NCBI RefSeq assembly: GCF_030463535.1
Contig: NC_132899.1
Coordinates: 16,780,490-16,844,489 of the forward strand
Length of the DNA stretch: 64,000 bases
Direction: 5' to 3'
Source: Salminus brasiliensis
Lineage: Eukaryota; Chordata; Actinopteri; Characiformes; Bryconidae
In this document: positions 11,577 through 26,500 of the stretch, one piece after another
Layout of the letters: every line of letters starts with the position of its first letter
Position numbering within the stretch: the first letter of the stretch is position 1
Notes under the pieces: model-generated
Told to the model about the DNA's origin: nothing
Seen by the model: the letters and a program-made list of their open reading frames with translations, nothing else
Database searches by the model: none
Position numbers and translations under genes: made by a program

Positions 11577-14500
11577 TATTCTAAATAAAAGTAAAATATA
11601 CTAAATAAAAGTTCATTTAAGGTCATTTATCTGTAAGCTTCTTTATGAGAGGGTTGTAAAGTTGTTTTTAGGAGAACTCTGTAGCCCTGGTGACTCTACA
11701 GGTTTGGAATGGGCTCTAGCTCTAAGAGCTATTTCTGTAGTGTGACAGCGACATGACACCCCTCTCTAGCCTGCTTCATGCATTTGGTGGTTAAATTTAT
11801 GCTTCAGGAAAGCAGCCGTTCTCTTTTCCTTCCTCCCTCCCGCTTCTAGCTCTCTCTCTCTCTATCTCTCCTTTTCTCTCTCTCTCTCTCATCTTGGGAG
11901 ACCCACCTGCTCCTGTCTGTCAGTGCGCTTAAAAGTCTACTCTCTCTGGGTGTACTGAATGTGGCCTATCAAAACTCCATCATGCACATCATTCCCCCAC
12001 TTCCTGGAAAGACTTGTATGAACACAGATCGTTTTCCAACTTGAAAAGATAGCACTGGTCACATGCTCTGAGCCGGCATCACTTTGTATATCTATCTTAG
12101 ATCTATGATAACTAGAATTTACTTCCCCAGTCAAGTCACGTTAGTGTTTTAGGGATATGTAAAAATGGATGTTGTAAAGTTTTAAAATTGCGATTATGTT
12201 GAACCCCTTGCTTCTACTTACAACTACTCATTATCCCCCATGAATTATTCAGTAATTGTGACATTAGCTTACACCTTTGGCAAAAGGGAGAAAGGTTTTA
12301 CCACTCCTCCATGCAGAATTCTTTCAGCTGTGTGGCGTTTCAGCTGTAGTTTGTAGACGGATGATATCACATTTTCCTTAAGAGCTCTCTGACACAATAA
12401 AGGATTCCTAGTGGTTTCTATGTTGGAGAGCTCTCCAGACCCTACTGCAGAAAAGCAGCCCAAAACCATGACTTTTCCATCTCAGTGCTTAACAGTTGAT
12501 TTGGATTCTTGTGCTGAAACGCAGTGTCTAGTTTAAACCAAACAGTATTTAGGGCAGTGGTGGCTCAGCGGTTAGAGCGCCGGGCTATCGATAACAAGGT
12601 TGTGGGTTCGATTCCCGGGCCCTTTACCCTCTCTGCTTTGAGTGTGTGTACTCACTGCCCCTAGTTCACTAGTGTGTGTGTCTGCATTCACCACCACAGA
12701 TGAGTTAAATGCGGAGGACACATTTTGCACCAGTGACAAATACGTGCACCTTTACATTTTAACATGTCCTCTGTTACTGTGTCTAAAAATTCAACTTTGG
12801 ATTAATTTGTCCAGAGCATATTGTTCCAAATGTCCTGGTCTTGGTCTTGGTGTTCTCTAGAAAACAAATGTTTGTGGTCTCTTTCTGATGGTAGATGCTG
12901 TACTTTGACTTCAGCTGTAGCACGAGCTACCTGTAGATCCTGTGATGACATTTTAGGATTGTTTAGGATCTGGGATTCTTTACACATTTTGTGGTCTGCT
13001 GTTGGACTGAACTAGGACGGCTTGGCCTGGTCATGTTGGCAGTTGTTGCACTTCAGTTTAAATTCTTTCCCAAATGCATCTGCATCTGCAGCCTTCTTTC
13101 TGAAGGCCTAAGCTCTTTGGATCTCCCATGGATCTCTCCATGGTACATAACACTCACTTTACCAATCAAGGCCAAACCAAACTAAGCGTCTAAGGTTTTA
13201 AATAAGACAGGCTCCTCCAAAATCCCCTCTACTGATGTTCTAATCATGTGCAGCTGATGTGGTGCACCTGATTCTAATGTCAGACATTTGAAGTATTAAC
13301 AAATGTAGGGATGTCCTAACTTTTTCCTCACAGGAAAATAATATTTTTATTAAATACATTTTCCACATTATTTAATACATTTCTTCAGTTTTATGTGTTT
13401 AGTTGTGTTACCTTAATCTATAAAGATGTTAATATATATTTTATATATAATACTATATAAGACATAGGTTTTTACAGGGTGTCCTAACTTTTCCACTTGA
13501 CTGCAGTTGCTATCTAAAAACAGTGTCTCTAAGGTGGTAACATTACAGGAGAAGTTATGTAGTCACAAGAGTGAAGCAGTTAAGTGGAGGCCCACATACT
13601 GCTCCTTAGGCCTAAAGAGATTGTATTCCAAGTATTTCGGGGTGTTCTTATTGGTCAGCTTGTCATGAATGTTCATGCAATGTAAAGAACAGCCGCTCTG
13701 CTTAAATCATGCAGAAAAATAGAGATACATGTTTTGGATGGTGATGATACAGGCCCACACAACGTTTTGTATTCAGATCATTTTCATTGCTTGAGCTGAG
13801 CGGTGTTAAGTGCCCACACTGTGGTTCTTTTCTTAGATTAAATACAGAGAAGAGGGCGAGCGTTTCATGTCCACGTTCCACTATGACATGAGGTCAAAGG
13901 AAATCGAGCAGGCCCGCAAGGCCAGCCAAATGACCAACCAGGTAACAAATCAGTTCTATCCTTTTCAGATCAACTCTTCAAATGTTAAATCCAGGACTAC
14001 TGAAAGGAAGGAGCTCACACATGCAATAAAATGTCCCCTAGGCTTACCAGTCTGAGTTTTCAGAGCAGCAGTCGTGGTACTCTGGCAGTGTAACAAGCCA
14101 GGAGATGGTTCGCGTGACTCAGGCACAGAAGACCATCAGCGATGTAAGTGATCTCGCTCAAAGCTGTGTGTGAATACTGAAGCCCATGTGATGTCTGCAG
14201 TCCATGGAAAATGAAGGCACGCACTTCTGTTTACTGTGTCTTAGGTGGAGTACAAACGGGGCCACGATGAGCGAGTTACACAGTTTACTTCTGTGACTGA
14301 CACACCTGGAATCCTGCATGCTAAGAGTGGAACCTCACTGGCAAGCGATGTATGGACACTTTCTTTTTCTGTTAAAAGGCACCCCCACAGTGGCTTGCAC
14401 TACACTTTTACTTAACACTTTGCTTAAACAGCTTTCGAAAAGCTTACATTTACATTTATGGCATTTAGCAGACGCTCTTATCCAGAGCGACTTACAAAAG

Positions 14501-17500
14501 TGCTTTGCTATTTACCCAAAAAAACCTTAGCTAGTTAGAATAGACTAAAATTCAAAGAAACCTCTAAGCTTAGACATTACTAAACACAATACAATAAGCT
14601 TAGACCAGTAAATGCTCTTGACAGTACACGGTCAAAAGCACTGATGGTATAAACTGCGGTTGTATTCTCATGACTGAGCTTGTGTCCCAAAGTATTTTGC
14701 ACATATACTGTTTTACAGATGTATTTTCGAAATGCATATTTGCATATTCGATAAATAGGCCATTTATAGGCAAAGAAGTCAATGCTTGTGTTTACCTAGA
14801 CAATGCTATATAGGGTCACTTAACCTATTTCTGTTTTTTTTTCTGTTGCCATTTGTCTAAATACCTTTTCATTCCATTTCCAAGAGGTTAACCTATATTA
14901 AAAAAGAACATTACTGGGGATTTGAATTTTAAACACAGTAAACAGGTTTGCCTAACCCTTGTGCTGTCTTAAGGGCCAGAAATGACTCACTGCCATGTTT
15001 AACAGCAGAGAAACTTGTGCAAGGGGTGATAAAAGGACTAGACAAGGGTCAATCATGTTAAATATATTCTTACTGAAAGTGCACTGCTGCATGCCTCTGC
15101 TTGCACATAAGCATATTAGCTAAGCAGTCTGTTTTCAATTAACAGGTAAAGTACACAGAGGGATATGAGCAATCCAAAGGAAAAGGCAGCTTCCCCGCCA
15201 TGCTCACTCCAGGATATGAAGTGGCCAAGAAAGCCAATACTCTTGCTAGCAATGTAAGCAAACCCCTTAGGGTGCAACCACTGTAGAACCTTGTCCTAAT
15301 ATAAATGATGACAACAGTTTCCAGCTGTTTGAGTATGTAATTTATTTTCAGGTGGAGTATAAGAAGGGGCATGAGGAGAGGGTGTCGAAGTACACCACTG
15401 TGACAGATACCCCTGAAGTGCTCCTGGCCAAAAGCCAAGGGAGAATTTCAAGTGACGTAAGCACAAGCTTACTGCCACATTCATTCATCTCATCTCATCT
15501 TTTTAAATTATGTAGATATGAAATCTACAGATATTCATTTTTACCCATGATCAACAGTTTGTCTACACTGAAGATTATGAACAGCAGCGAGGCAAAGGGA
15601 GCTTCCCTGCCCATGTCACTCCTGGATACCAAATGGTTAAGAAAGCAAATGAAATGGCTAGCAAAGTAAGTAAGGATGTGCACATTATTTGCATTACCTT
15701 TCACACTGATATGTCCCCAAATGCACAAAGTTAACTGCCTGTGTTGTGTAGGTGAAGTACCAGCAGAAGTATGAGCAAGAGATAAAGGGTAAAGCCAGCA
15801 CAGATGCTGGAGCTGCTGAGTTTGTGCTGGCTAAAGAGAATGCTGAGAAGTTCAGCCAGGTAATACACTTCATTCAAAATGTTCTCCACGATTTGATATA
15901 TTGTTTGGAATAATTGTTACTTATTACTCATACATATAAAATATATATTTTAGATATCTATTACTGTATATTTATCTTATATTTCACTTTGGCCCTTGGT
16001 GCATATGATGTGCTACTTTAAGTTGCCAATAGGTTCAATAGGAGTCTCTGAAGCAGCTAAACACAAACCTACTGCCAGGCATGGGCTAGAGGGGTATAAG
16101 GCCAGTGAAACTGTGTTCTCTGGAATAATGGTGCTTCCTTGAAATAGGAATATTTATATTCCTTGAATAGAAAGCTTTCCCTGGGCAGTAGAAACAGTTT
16201 CTCCATCTAAATCAGGATACATTCTTTTTAATAGCCTTGATTTCAGAAGAAATAATACACGAGCAGGTGTTCCAGTACTTTTGTTTATATAGTGTTTCTC
16301 ATTAACAGTGTTTTTGTGAGTGCAGTACATCATCATCAAGTGTATGTATGTGTGGGTTCTTGCAGCATGCCTATACTGAGGGATATGAACAGCAGAGAGG
16401 CAAAGGAAGCTTTCCTGCTATGATCACTCCTGGATACCAGATTGCCAAGAAAGCCAATGACATTGCCAGTGATGTGAGTATAGGTGTATATACATATTTA
16501 TATGACAGTATCCTGTGTTTTTATTGAGGGCATAAGAACTTTAACATCTATTTCCATTTACCTATCACCCCAAATATGTGCTGCACATTAATTCTCAATA
16601 GGAATATATTCTTTCTGTTACATAAAAATAAAGGTATTCGTTGTAACTGATAGTCCTACTGAGTCTATCTATATCACAACTACCTGAAAAAGAGAACCAC
16701 ATCTATCAAAAACACACTCCTCTTTTCATGCTGCCCTTTCTGGGTGGGATTTCTACTCCAGGGGAATCAATCTTACTGTCATAACTGCCAGCCAGGAATC
16801 CAGTGTTGTCACTCCAAAAGCTCCCAGCAGACAGATATAGTCATACCTCTGGAGTGTATTGTTGAGCATGTGTGTGTTTGTTCACACCAGGGGAATGCAG
16901 TCTGACATTAGCATTGTTGTTTTTGAACAGCACTAACCCTGTTCCCTCTCTCCATTTTTAACCTATAGCTGAAATATAAGAAGGACCTGAAAAAGATGAA
17001 GGGTTCCTCTGCCTATCACTCCCTGACAACTGATGACAACCTGACTCTGAAGAACGCCTGCAAGATCAATAAGATTGTCAGCGAGGTGAGGTTCTGAGGG
17101 TTTTAATAAGCGTCATAGTCAGTGAAACTGCACCATAATTGTATCCATGACATAAAAGCTAGAACTTGTTAAAACTTAAAAAAGCCCTAATTATAATAAT
17201 AATAATAACAATTTTATGTACGTATGTATGTATGTATGTATGTATGTATTTATATAGTGCTTTTCAGAGAAAATTTGCATCCCAAAGTGATGCACATAAA
17301 AAGAGAAATGTAAAAATAAATGTTCAAAATAATTATGGAAAAAGTAGTAATAATAATAAAAAAAAGAGAGAATAAGGTTTATAGTTAGGTTAATAATTAG
17401 GTTTTTAAAAACAATTGTGATGTTATTTATATTGCTTGGTGGGGAACATTACATTGAATTATATCTTTAATATTGGTGTATTTTTTCATATTGTGTTTGT

Positions 17501-19644
17501 CAACATTTTATGGAAGCTATGAACCACTCAAGGTTGTGCCTTACAGTGATGTTACTTCAGTTAGGAGATTTAAGTACTGCATTTTGAGTCATAACAACAA
17601 CCATCAACCACAGTAAAATCACTGCTACACAGTTTATAGTCTCTCATAGCTAATAGTTCAATGCTTAGGGCACACTTAATGTTTATGGAAGATCAACGTA
17701 TCCTCGTACATCATGAGCCATCGAGTTGTACTGCCATTGTGAGGACAAGCATTAACACCAAAACCAGACCTTCGGATAATACTGTAGATGACAGAGACGA
17801 TTAAAAAAAGCCATCGGTCATGAGCTCAGTCAGACACAAAGGCTCCAGGCCTGTGTTGTTTTCATGGTACACATGGCTCTTCTGCTGAGCTCAGCTCCTC
17901 TCACAGAGAACTCCAAGCATGGAGACAGACAACAAAAATGGCCTATAAACATGACATCACTGCCCAGAGATGGCAACCTAGACTTCGGTCTAAATTCCTC
18001 TGTTGATGCCTGATGATACCCTACCATTGTGTGAGTCAGATTTATCTTTAGGGGTTAAAGGGCGAAGTGAGGGGTGTGAAGGTCACTGCTAGAGTTTCAG
18101 GGTGTTGCCTCATTGCACGTATGAAATCCAGTGTATGGTATCAGCTTATAAGGTTGCAAGTGCTGCAGCTAATTTTCCCCTTCTATCAGGTTGAGTACAA
18201 GAAGGACCTCGAGAACACAAAAGGGCACAGCATCAACTACTGCGAAACACCACAGTTTAAAAATGTGTCCAAGATCGCGCAGTACACCAGTGATGTGAGT
18301 ATGCCATCTATGATGTGACTGCTCAACGAGTGAGAGCACTTTCTATATTTAAGTGAGATGGTGGGCTATGTAGGGCTCATTCGCTTGCTCAGTTGGTATT
18401 CACTGTCATAGAATTGCAGTGCCATAATGATTTAGAGTATGTAAATTTCATCCACACTAATGGATGCATTCAGCTACTTCAAGCTGCCCCCATTGTTTTA
18501 CACAGATGAGCAAATGCACTCACACAGCATGTCTAGTCCCTGTTAGCAATAGGATGGAACAAGAACGTACTGGAGACTGCTGCTTTCTGTTGCTTTCTGC
18601 CCCCTGGTTGGAGTAGAGATGTGTGAGTGTGAAGAACCTTTTAAAGGTTAATGGAAACTTTGCTTGATGTAAAGGTTCTTTACCAATTTAAAGGTTCTTC
18701 ACACTCACACATCTCTGTTAAAGGTGGGTCATATATGGCATAACCTTATAGGATATGACATGGAGGCTCAATAATAAAAATGTTGCAGGTATTGAATCAC
18801 CAAGTCTTTTATTTCCATGTGTGTGATTGCAGAATAAATATAAGGAGAAGTATACCAATCACATGAAGGGTCACTATGAGGGAACTGGAATGGACAAGAA
18901 AACTGCACATGCCATGAAAGTCAGAAACCTGGCCAGTAATGTAAGTTTTATCACTGTTATTCATTGACTTTTCATCCTGTTTGGCATGATGGTCACGTTA
19001 AATTGTGATCAAATGCATGTGCAGGAATTAATTAATTAATGGAGTGCTGTAAAATCACTGCTATGTTCCATTTATAGTTTATAGTTGATCAACTTTATAG
19101 TTGATAAACTTTATTATTATTAAATAACAATTACACTGACAAATTTAGTCAAATTTAGTCAAATTCAGTCAGTGTGTTATCTTTAATGTCTTTCATTTCA
19201 GATTGCATACAAGTCAGAGTATGAGCAGGAAAAGACAGAGCAGGGAGAATACAACTACCCCGCTGACATCACCCCGTCTTATCAGACCCAGAAGAAACTG
19301 GAGCCTCTGAAAGACGTGAGTGTGCTTAATGTATGAATTAATGAGTGACATTGAATTTTGAAAGGCACTTCAATGTGCCAAGGAAGCAGATGACCCTGGT
19401 GATTGATAATGTAGCTAATAGTACTATAACTACTTAACAGCTGTCTGATTATATTCTTCTGTACATGTACAGAAAAATTACAGACAGCACATTGACAAGC
19501 TGAAGTACAGCCAGGTGACAGACACTCCAGATATTATTCAAGCTCGAATCAATGCTCAGCAGCTTAGTGATGTAAGTATTGAGCTCTTATCCCAGCAGTG
19601 AAATCTTCATGTATGTAATGTATATTATATGTATGATATATATG

Positions 19645-19707
<63 letters not shown>

Positions 19708-22700
19708 TAATCACATAACATACTGTCTTGTGTAGGTAAACTACAAAGCCAACTATGAGAAAACTAAGACGCAGTACACCTTAGCTCAAGACATGCCTGA
19801 GCTGCAGAAGGCCAAAGCCAATGCAGAGCTCATCAGTGATGTGAGTTCCTACCATAATAAAAACAATAAAAAAAAATAATAATAATACTTCTAGTTTCAG
19901 AAGTTAAAAGTGGTGTGTTTATTGCATTGTTGACTCTCTCCATGGTCACAGATCAAGTATAAAGAGGACTGGGAGAAAAATAAGTCTAAAGTATATGATA
20001 TTGGTGTGGACACGCTGACCTTCAAAGCTGCCAAAGCCTCTCGAGATCTGGCCAGTGATGTAAGCAAATGTTTACATTATTCATATGAAACTTCTGCTTT
20101 AATATGGTGCTTCATTGCCAGACTGATTGGAATAATCTTATGAAAGCCAACAAAGATGACAAACCAGTCCCACATGACTCTTGCAGATCAAATATAAAGA
20201 ATCATTTGCAAAGGACAAGAACAAAGCAGTGGGTGTGAATATGAGTGACTCCAAGACCCTCCACTGCCTCCAAGTGGCAAAGCTGAACAGTGAGGTAAAC
20301 ATTCATTGACCATTGGAAAAAACAATCACAGGAGCAAAATTATTATTATTATAGTCTCCTTACATTAATTCACAAGTAAAAAAGCTAATATTAGTCACCT
20401 TCATGCTCCACATCCCTATAGATTGCCTATAAGAAGGACTCAAAGGAAACTCAGACTAAGTTTAACCTGCCTAAGGACATGGTGAATCTAAGCCATGCGA
20501 AGAAGGCCCAGGCACTGGCCAGTGATCTGGACTACAGGAAGAAGCTCCACGAATACACCATCCTGCCTGATGACATTAAAGTTCAGCAGGCCAAGAAGGC
20601 CTACAACCTGCAGAGTGATGTAAGACTGGGAGACAACATACAATAGCCTAAAGGAACTGTTTTGTCACTGCAGTGCACCTCATAAGGACTGGTGTTTTAC
20701 CCTAATAGAACAAGTACCGCTCTGACCTGATCTGGATGAAGGGAGTGGGCTGGGAGGCCGAAGGCTGTCTGGATGTTGAACAGGCCAGAAAGGCTGGAGA
20801 GCTTCTGAGTGATGTAAGTTGTGTGCACATGTGTGAAGGGTTGTGTGTTTGAGAATGATATTTTGAGTGTATTTCTTCAACTGACAACTCTACAACTCTC
20901 CCCTGCAGAAAAAGTATCGTCAGAAGGTTGATAGTGTAAAATTCACCCAGGTGGCCGACACTCCCTCCATACAACACGCCAAAAGGAGCCAGGAACTACA
21001 GAGTGATGTTAGATACTGATTTTTAAATATTTTGTTTATCATACTTTGTTTCCTTTCTTTTAAACAAGCAATTCACAAAATTATCAAATCATTTAGTGTC
21101 TGACTGGTCTTTGCTCATTCTCAGCTGACATACAAGGCAGGTACAGAGCAGATCATCCATCAGTACACTGTGAGCAAAGACGAGCCTCTCTACAAGCAAG
21201 CCAAAGCTAATGCAGAGCTTCTCAGCAACGTATGAGCTCATTACCCAACGTGTTGTTTATTTGTACATGAAATAAAAAGCTAGAAGGCTTTAAGATTATG
21301 AACAAAATATGTATTTTGTGCTCTTCAGAAATCATACAAGAGTAACTGGGAGGCCCAGAGGGAGAAGGGCTTTGAGCTGAGTATGGATGCACTGTCTATC
21401 CTCACAGCCAAAGCTAAGAGGGATCTTGCCAGTGATGTGAGTGATCACAACCATCACAATTCAAAAGACCCTTTTTTGTTAGTATTGTTGAAAAAAAAAG
21501 CTATTTCTGTGAAACATGTCCTTCTTCTCTATTAAATTTTCCTTTTTTTCATTGGCCTACAGGTGAAGTACAAGCAGCAATATGAGATGACAAAGGGGAA
21601 GATGATCGGTGTGAAAACTGTCTCAGATGATTCTCAGATGGCCCATTCAGCTCTGGCCTCTAAGCTCCAGAGTGACCTTAACTATAAGAAGGAGTATGAG
21701 GATAGTAAGACCAAGTACAGTGCCTCGCTTGATATGATGACCATCAGCCATGCTAAAAAGGCCCAAGATCTGGCCACAGACACCAACTACAGAACTTTCC
21801 TGCACGAGTACACCACCCTGCCCAGTGACATGAAGGTGGAGTGGGCCAAGAAAGCCTATGGCCAACAAAGTGATGTAAGAGTCAGATTTAACAAACACAT
21901 ATTCTTTCATGATTGATATGCATACATTCTTTGTTTGTACAAGTACACTGAGAATCTGTTTCTTCCTTAGAAAAAGTACCGGTCAGATCTAAACTGGATG
22001 AAAGGTGTGGGCTGGGAAACCACCGGATCTCTTGATGTGATGCAGGCTAGGAAGGCTAGTGATCTGGCTAGTGAGGTACAGATTAACATTATCATGTTCA
22101 CTTTTTCTGGACTCTCATAAATTACTATAAAAATCCTGATACACCACTTTGTGTAGTCTAACCAGAGACCAGAACACATACTCCTAAAAAAAAACAGGTG
22201 CTTTAAATGGTTCTTGAAGGGATGCCATAGTAGAACCAGTTTTGGATCTATAAAGAAACATGTTTGTAATAGAAATGTGTGGAGAACCTTTTAAAGGAGT
22301 CAAGAAGCATTGCTTGATGTAAAGGTTCCTTACCAAGCACACTAGCACATCCCTATTACAAACATTCTTCTTTATGGAACCAAAAGTGGTTCCTCTATGG
22401 CACCTCTCAAGGAACTATTCGGAGCACCTTTATTTTTAAGTGTATGAGTTATGTAAGTTCTGATTAAGTCGTTGATTACAGTATTTTTTTAGTAATGTTT
22501 TATACTTTTCAGCTCAATTCAGTCAGGTAGTAGCATTTTATAAGCAGTTAAAGTCAAAATGTAATTTATGTGAAGCACAGTTTGGAACTTTTGCATGGCT
22601 GCATTAAATAACACATTTTTCAAACAATTTCATGACATGACTGACATGATTTGAGTTGGGGAAATAACCCATTTATAAGTAAGTTAGAACTGACTGGCAG

Positions 22701-23431
22701 GTTTATGATTAAGACCATATTTTGTGAAAGGGAATCATTTTAAGAAATGTAGGAACTCTGTTTGACCTAAAAAAAATCTCTTACTCAGCAAATGGCAAAT
22801 ACAGTACCCATGAGAACTACATACTCCATGCAACCTTCAGCTGATGTTAATTTAGACCATTAAAAAGCCATTATGAAAATTCACAGTCACAGTCTTACAT
22901 AATATACTGAAATGAACAGACAAATTGGCATAATTGAAATGAATTAGACCAAACAAAACTTTTATAATACTTATTACTGGTTCATACTGGTGAATTTGTA
23001 TTATCGCCCTCCTTAACTGCAGTTATGACTATCATCAGTCATGCTTTACTCAAAATAAAAACTCTTTTAATAGAACTGTTAAAGTAGGAGGGTACATGCC
23101 TGGGTTGATATTTCTAAGGAACATATTTCATCAGTGTGGAATGTCAAGAATACACAGTAAAATATAACAAGTAGCCTATATGTATATATTTAAAATATGG
23201 TCACATAATGTGTACGTCTTGGGCAACATCCATGCCTGAGTTGCTCCTATAAATAACACACATTCTAATTAGACTGCAGTAATGAACTGGGCAGATAAAT
23301 CTCTGACGTGTCTCATGTGTGTTCCAGAAAAAGTACCGGCAGCATGTTAGTGCTCTGAAGTTCACCAGCGTGGAGGACACACCAGAGATGGTGCAGGCCA
23401 AACTCAGCAATAAGCTGGCACTAGACGTAAG

Positions 23432-23503
<72 letters not shown>

Positions 23504-26500
23504 ATATATATATATATGTATACTGGAGACTTAAGTAATTTAAAGGACCTGTATGTATTTTGTTTATATATATATAAATGTTTCTTTTTATATTTGTGTG
23601 GGTGTATGTGCAAAAAAAAACATGGATGGCTGTCCCGAATTGTGCGTCATTTAAAAGCAGTTCACTCTGCAGCACTCTTTTTTTAACTTGAAAATGGGTT
23701 GAGCTAAACTGCTGTAAGATGAACCGGTGGATATACACTATGTGTCCAAATGTTTGTGGACACCCCTTCTAATTAATGCTGTCAGCTATTTCAGGTTGCA
23801 TCCTTTGCTGACACAAATATGTAACTGCACACACAGCTTGTCCCTGAAGTATTGTCAATAATAAAATCTCAACAATAAAATCTATTGGCGCCATTTCCAA
23901 TGCCAGGCGTGGGCTAGAGGAGTATAAAGCCCTCTAACATTAAGCTGTGGAGCAGTGAAACTATGTTCATTGGAATGATGGTGCTCCATCCAATACTTTT
24001 TTCTGTAGCATAGTAGCTTTACATGAACTGTATGAACTGAGGAGTGGATGGAACTTTAAATACAGACTATATCAGGCTTTTTTTCATCATGCAGAGGCTG
24101 TACAGAGAGAAGGGAGAGAGTGAGAAGCACAATTACACACTGACAGGAGATCTGCCAGAGCACATGCAGGCCAAGATGAATGCTATGAACATTAGCGAGG
24201 TGAGTTTCTAGCACATCTGTTTTAGGAAATGCCTATAAAAGCAGCAATATATAGGCACCTGTATCCAACTTCATATTCAATTGTGTTTAATGTATTTCAC
24301 TAACATCTCGTACAGTCACGATACAAAGAGTCATGGATGAAGCTCAGAGATGCAGGCTACAAGCTGCGCTTGGACGCAATTCCATTCCAGGCTGCCAAAT
24401 CCTCAGCAGAGATGATCAGTGATGTAAGAATGGTGGCCTTGTTCTTATTCTTTGTCCTTATCTTTCCTTTGGACTGATTCTCTGTGAGCATTTGAAAAGT
24501 AACCAATCTCTATAATCTCTACTGTTCAGCAAAAGTACAAAGAGGAGTTTCAGAAGATGAAGGGTAAGATGATCGGCCTGAAAGGACTCCAGGATGACAT
24601 TAACATTGCCCACTCAGTGCATGCTACCCAGCTACAGAGCGATGTAAGTATACTTATGGAGCAAACAACAAGACTGACTGTCACTTCAAAAGAGACATGA
24701 ACAGGGCAAATGCATTCAGCTTCAGTTTTGCAGAAATTATCTCTCACATTCTTTCTCCAGATCAAATATAAGAAGGACTCTACTAAGGTACACTCTCAGT
24801 TCCACCTACCGATGGACATGCTGGAAGTGGCCCATGCTAAGAAGGCCCAGGCTTTGGTCAGTGATCAGGACTACAGACTAACCCTGCACAACTACACTGC
24901 ACTGCCTGATGACCTGAAGGTGCAGGCTGCCAAGAGAGCTTATACTCTGCAGAGTGAGGTAAACTTGAATCTTTTAAAGCATAATATAATGACTTATTAT
25001 CATTTAAACATTTTGTCATTTAATACTATAGAACTACTATGAGAGCACCTCAAACTGGCTTTGTTGATCCCAATGATTGGCATGGGCTAGAGGGGTATAA
25101 AGCCCCCCAGCACTGAGCTGATGGTACACGATCATCCACAATTCTAACCTGACTAACACTCTTGTCATCAAATGCAATCAAATCCTGACAGCAATGCTCC
25201 AAAATCAACAAATCAACAAAAGCAGGATAAACCTTTTTAAATACTTGTGAATTTAGAAGAAACAATGAATGAGCCAGTGTCCACACACTTTTGTCCATAA
25301 AATGTGAATGTGAAATGTAAATGATAGTACGGAACATAATTACCATGTTTGCAGTTTTTCTTAGCAATGCTTTGTGTGTTTAACAGAAAGCCTACCGTTC
25401 TGATCTGAACTACCTTCGTGGGGCGGCCTGGATCGCCACCGGAGCCTTACAAATCGAAGGCTCCAAACATGCTACACAACTGATCAGTGATGTATGTCAT
25501 TCTGGCCTTATGTTCAAATATAGTCATATAAATCTCTTCAAAAATATGAAAAAAAACCCAGCAATCTAATGTTGTCTTTCTCTTTTCTTCATTCAACAGA
25601 AAAAGTATCGTCAGCAGCCTTACACGTTTAAACATACATCCATCACAGACTCTCCAGACATTGTTCACGCCAAATTCAGCAACAAGATCACCAATGAGGT
25701 ATGTGGACTTTAGCCTTTAGATCTGATATCCTGACAGCTTCAGTTCTTTGAGGCCCAGATAAAACAGAAAGCCATTGTTGTATGTGTTTTGATCTGCTGC
25801 CCACAGCGCCTGTACAAAGAAAAGGGTGAGAACTCCAGACATAACTACACAATCACAGCTGAGAGGCCGGAAATCACCCAGGCCAAGATCAACGCAGCTA
25901 ATTTCAGTGATGTAAGCCATTCAGACCATCTTCACTACAATTCCAACTTTCTATAGTTTAATGTTTAAAATAATTTAAATTATTTTATACACTTATAAAA
26001 AAAAGGGCTTGGCTCCTGAAATGATGTAAAGCAGCTTTTTGAGTTTTGGATGATTAACTATGTGCGTTCTTGTTGTAGACCAAGTACAAAGAGTCATGGC
26101 ACACACTGAGAGCGCAAGGCTATAAACTCACCATGCAGGACATCCCCTTCCAGGCAGCCAAAGCATCTACAGACATTGCCAGTGATGTAAGAAAATCCCT
26201 GCTAATTTTACACCTTCTGTAAACATCTACAGACATAGACAGCAATGTTCTCCATTCTGTAACTCAACCAGAGCCTGACTTGCATGCAAGCTTCAAAACT
26301 ACACTTTTACTTAATATATAGAGTACTGTGCAAGTCGACTCCTGTCTGAGTGCTCAGACAGATAGAAAAAAATTCATGTCTTTTATATGATTGCACTGCA
26401 CTTGCATCTGTCCATAGTACCAGTACAAGCACAACCACATCCTGGAGAAAGGCAAGCACATAGGTGCGCGGAGCATCATGGATGACACCCACCTCCTACA

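Larger units (their letters stand above)
11090..13836. other. nrap intron 3, large, with nested repeats
   Basis: No coding exon is visible. It holds an (AAT)n tract at 11534-11573, a (CT)n tract at 11851-11890, and an old DNA-transposon remnant from about 12240 to 13200. A SINE has landed in that remnant at 12552-12757. Confidence 0.55.

Noticed and set aside
12552-12625. Possible tRNA gene with A and B boxes
   Set aside because: It continues into a long non-tRNA tail that recurs at 40896-41105, and the tRNA fold looks imperfect; it is a SINE head.
23404-23738. Open frames of 60-105 codons on both strands
   Set aside because: They are Ile-Tyr repeats produced by the (TA)n tract.
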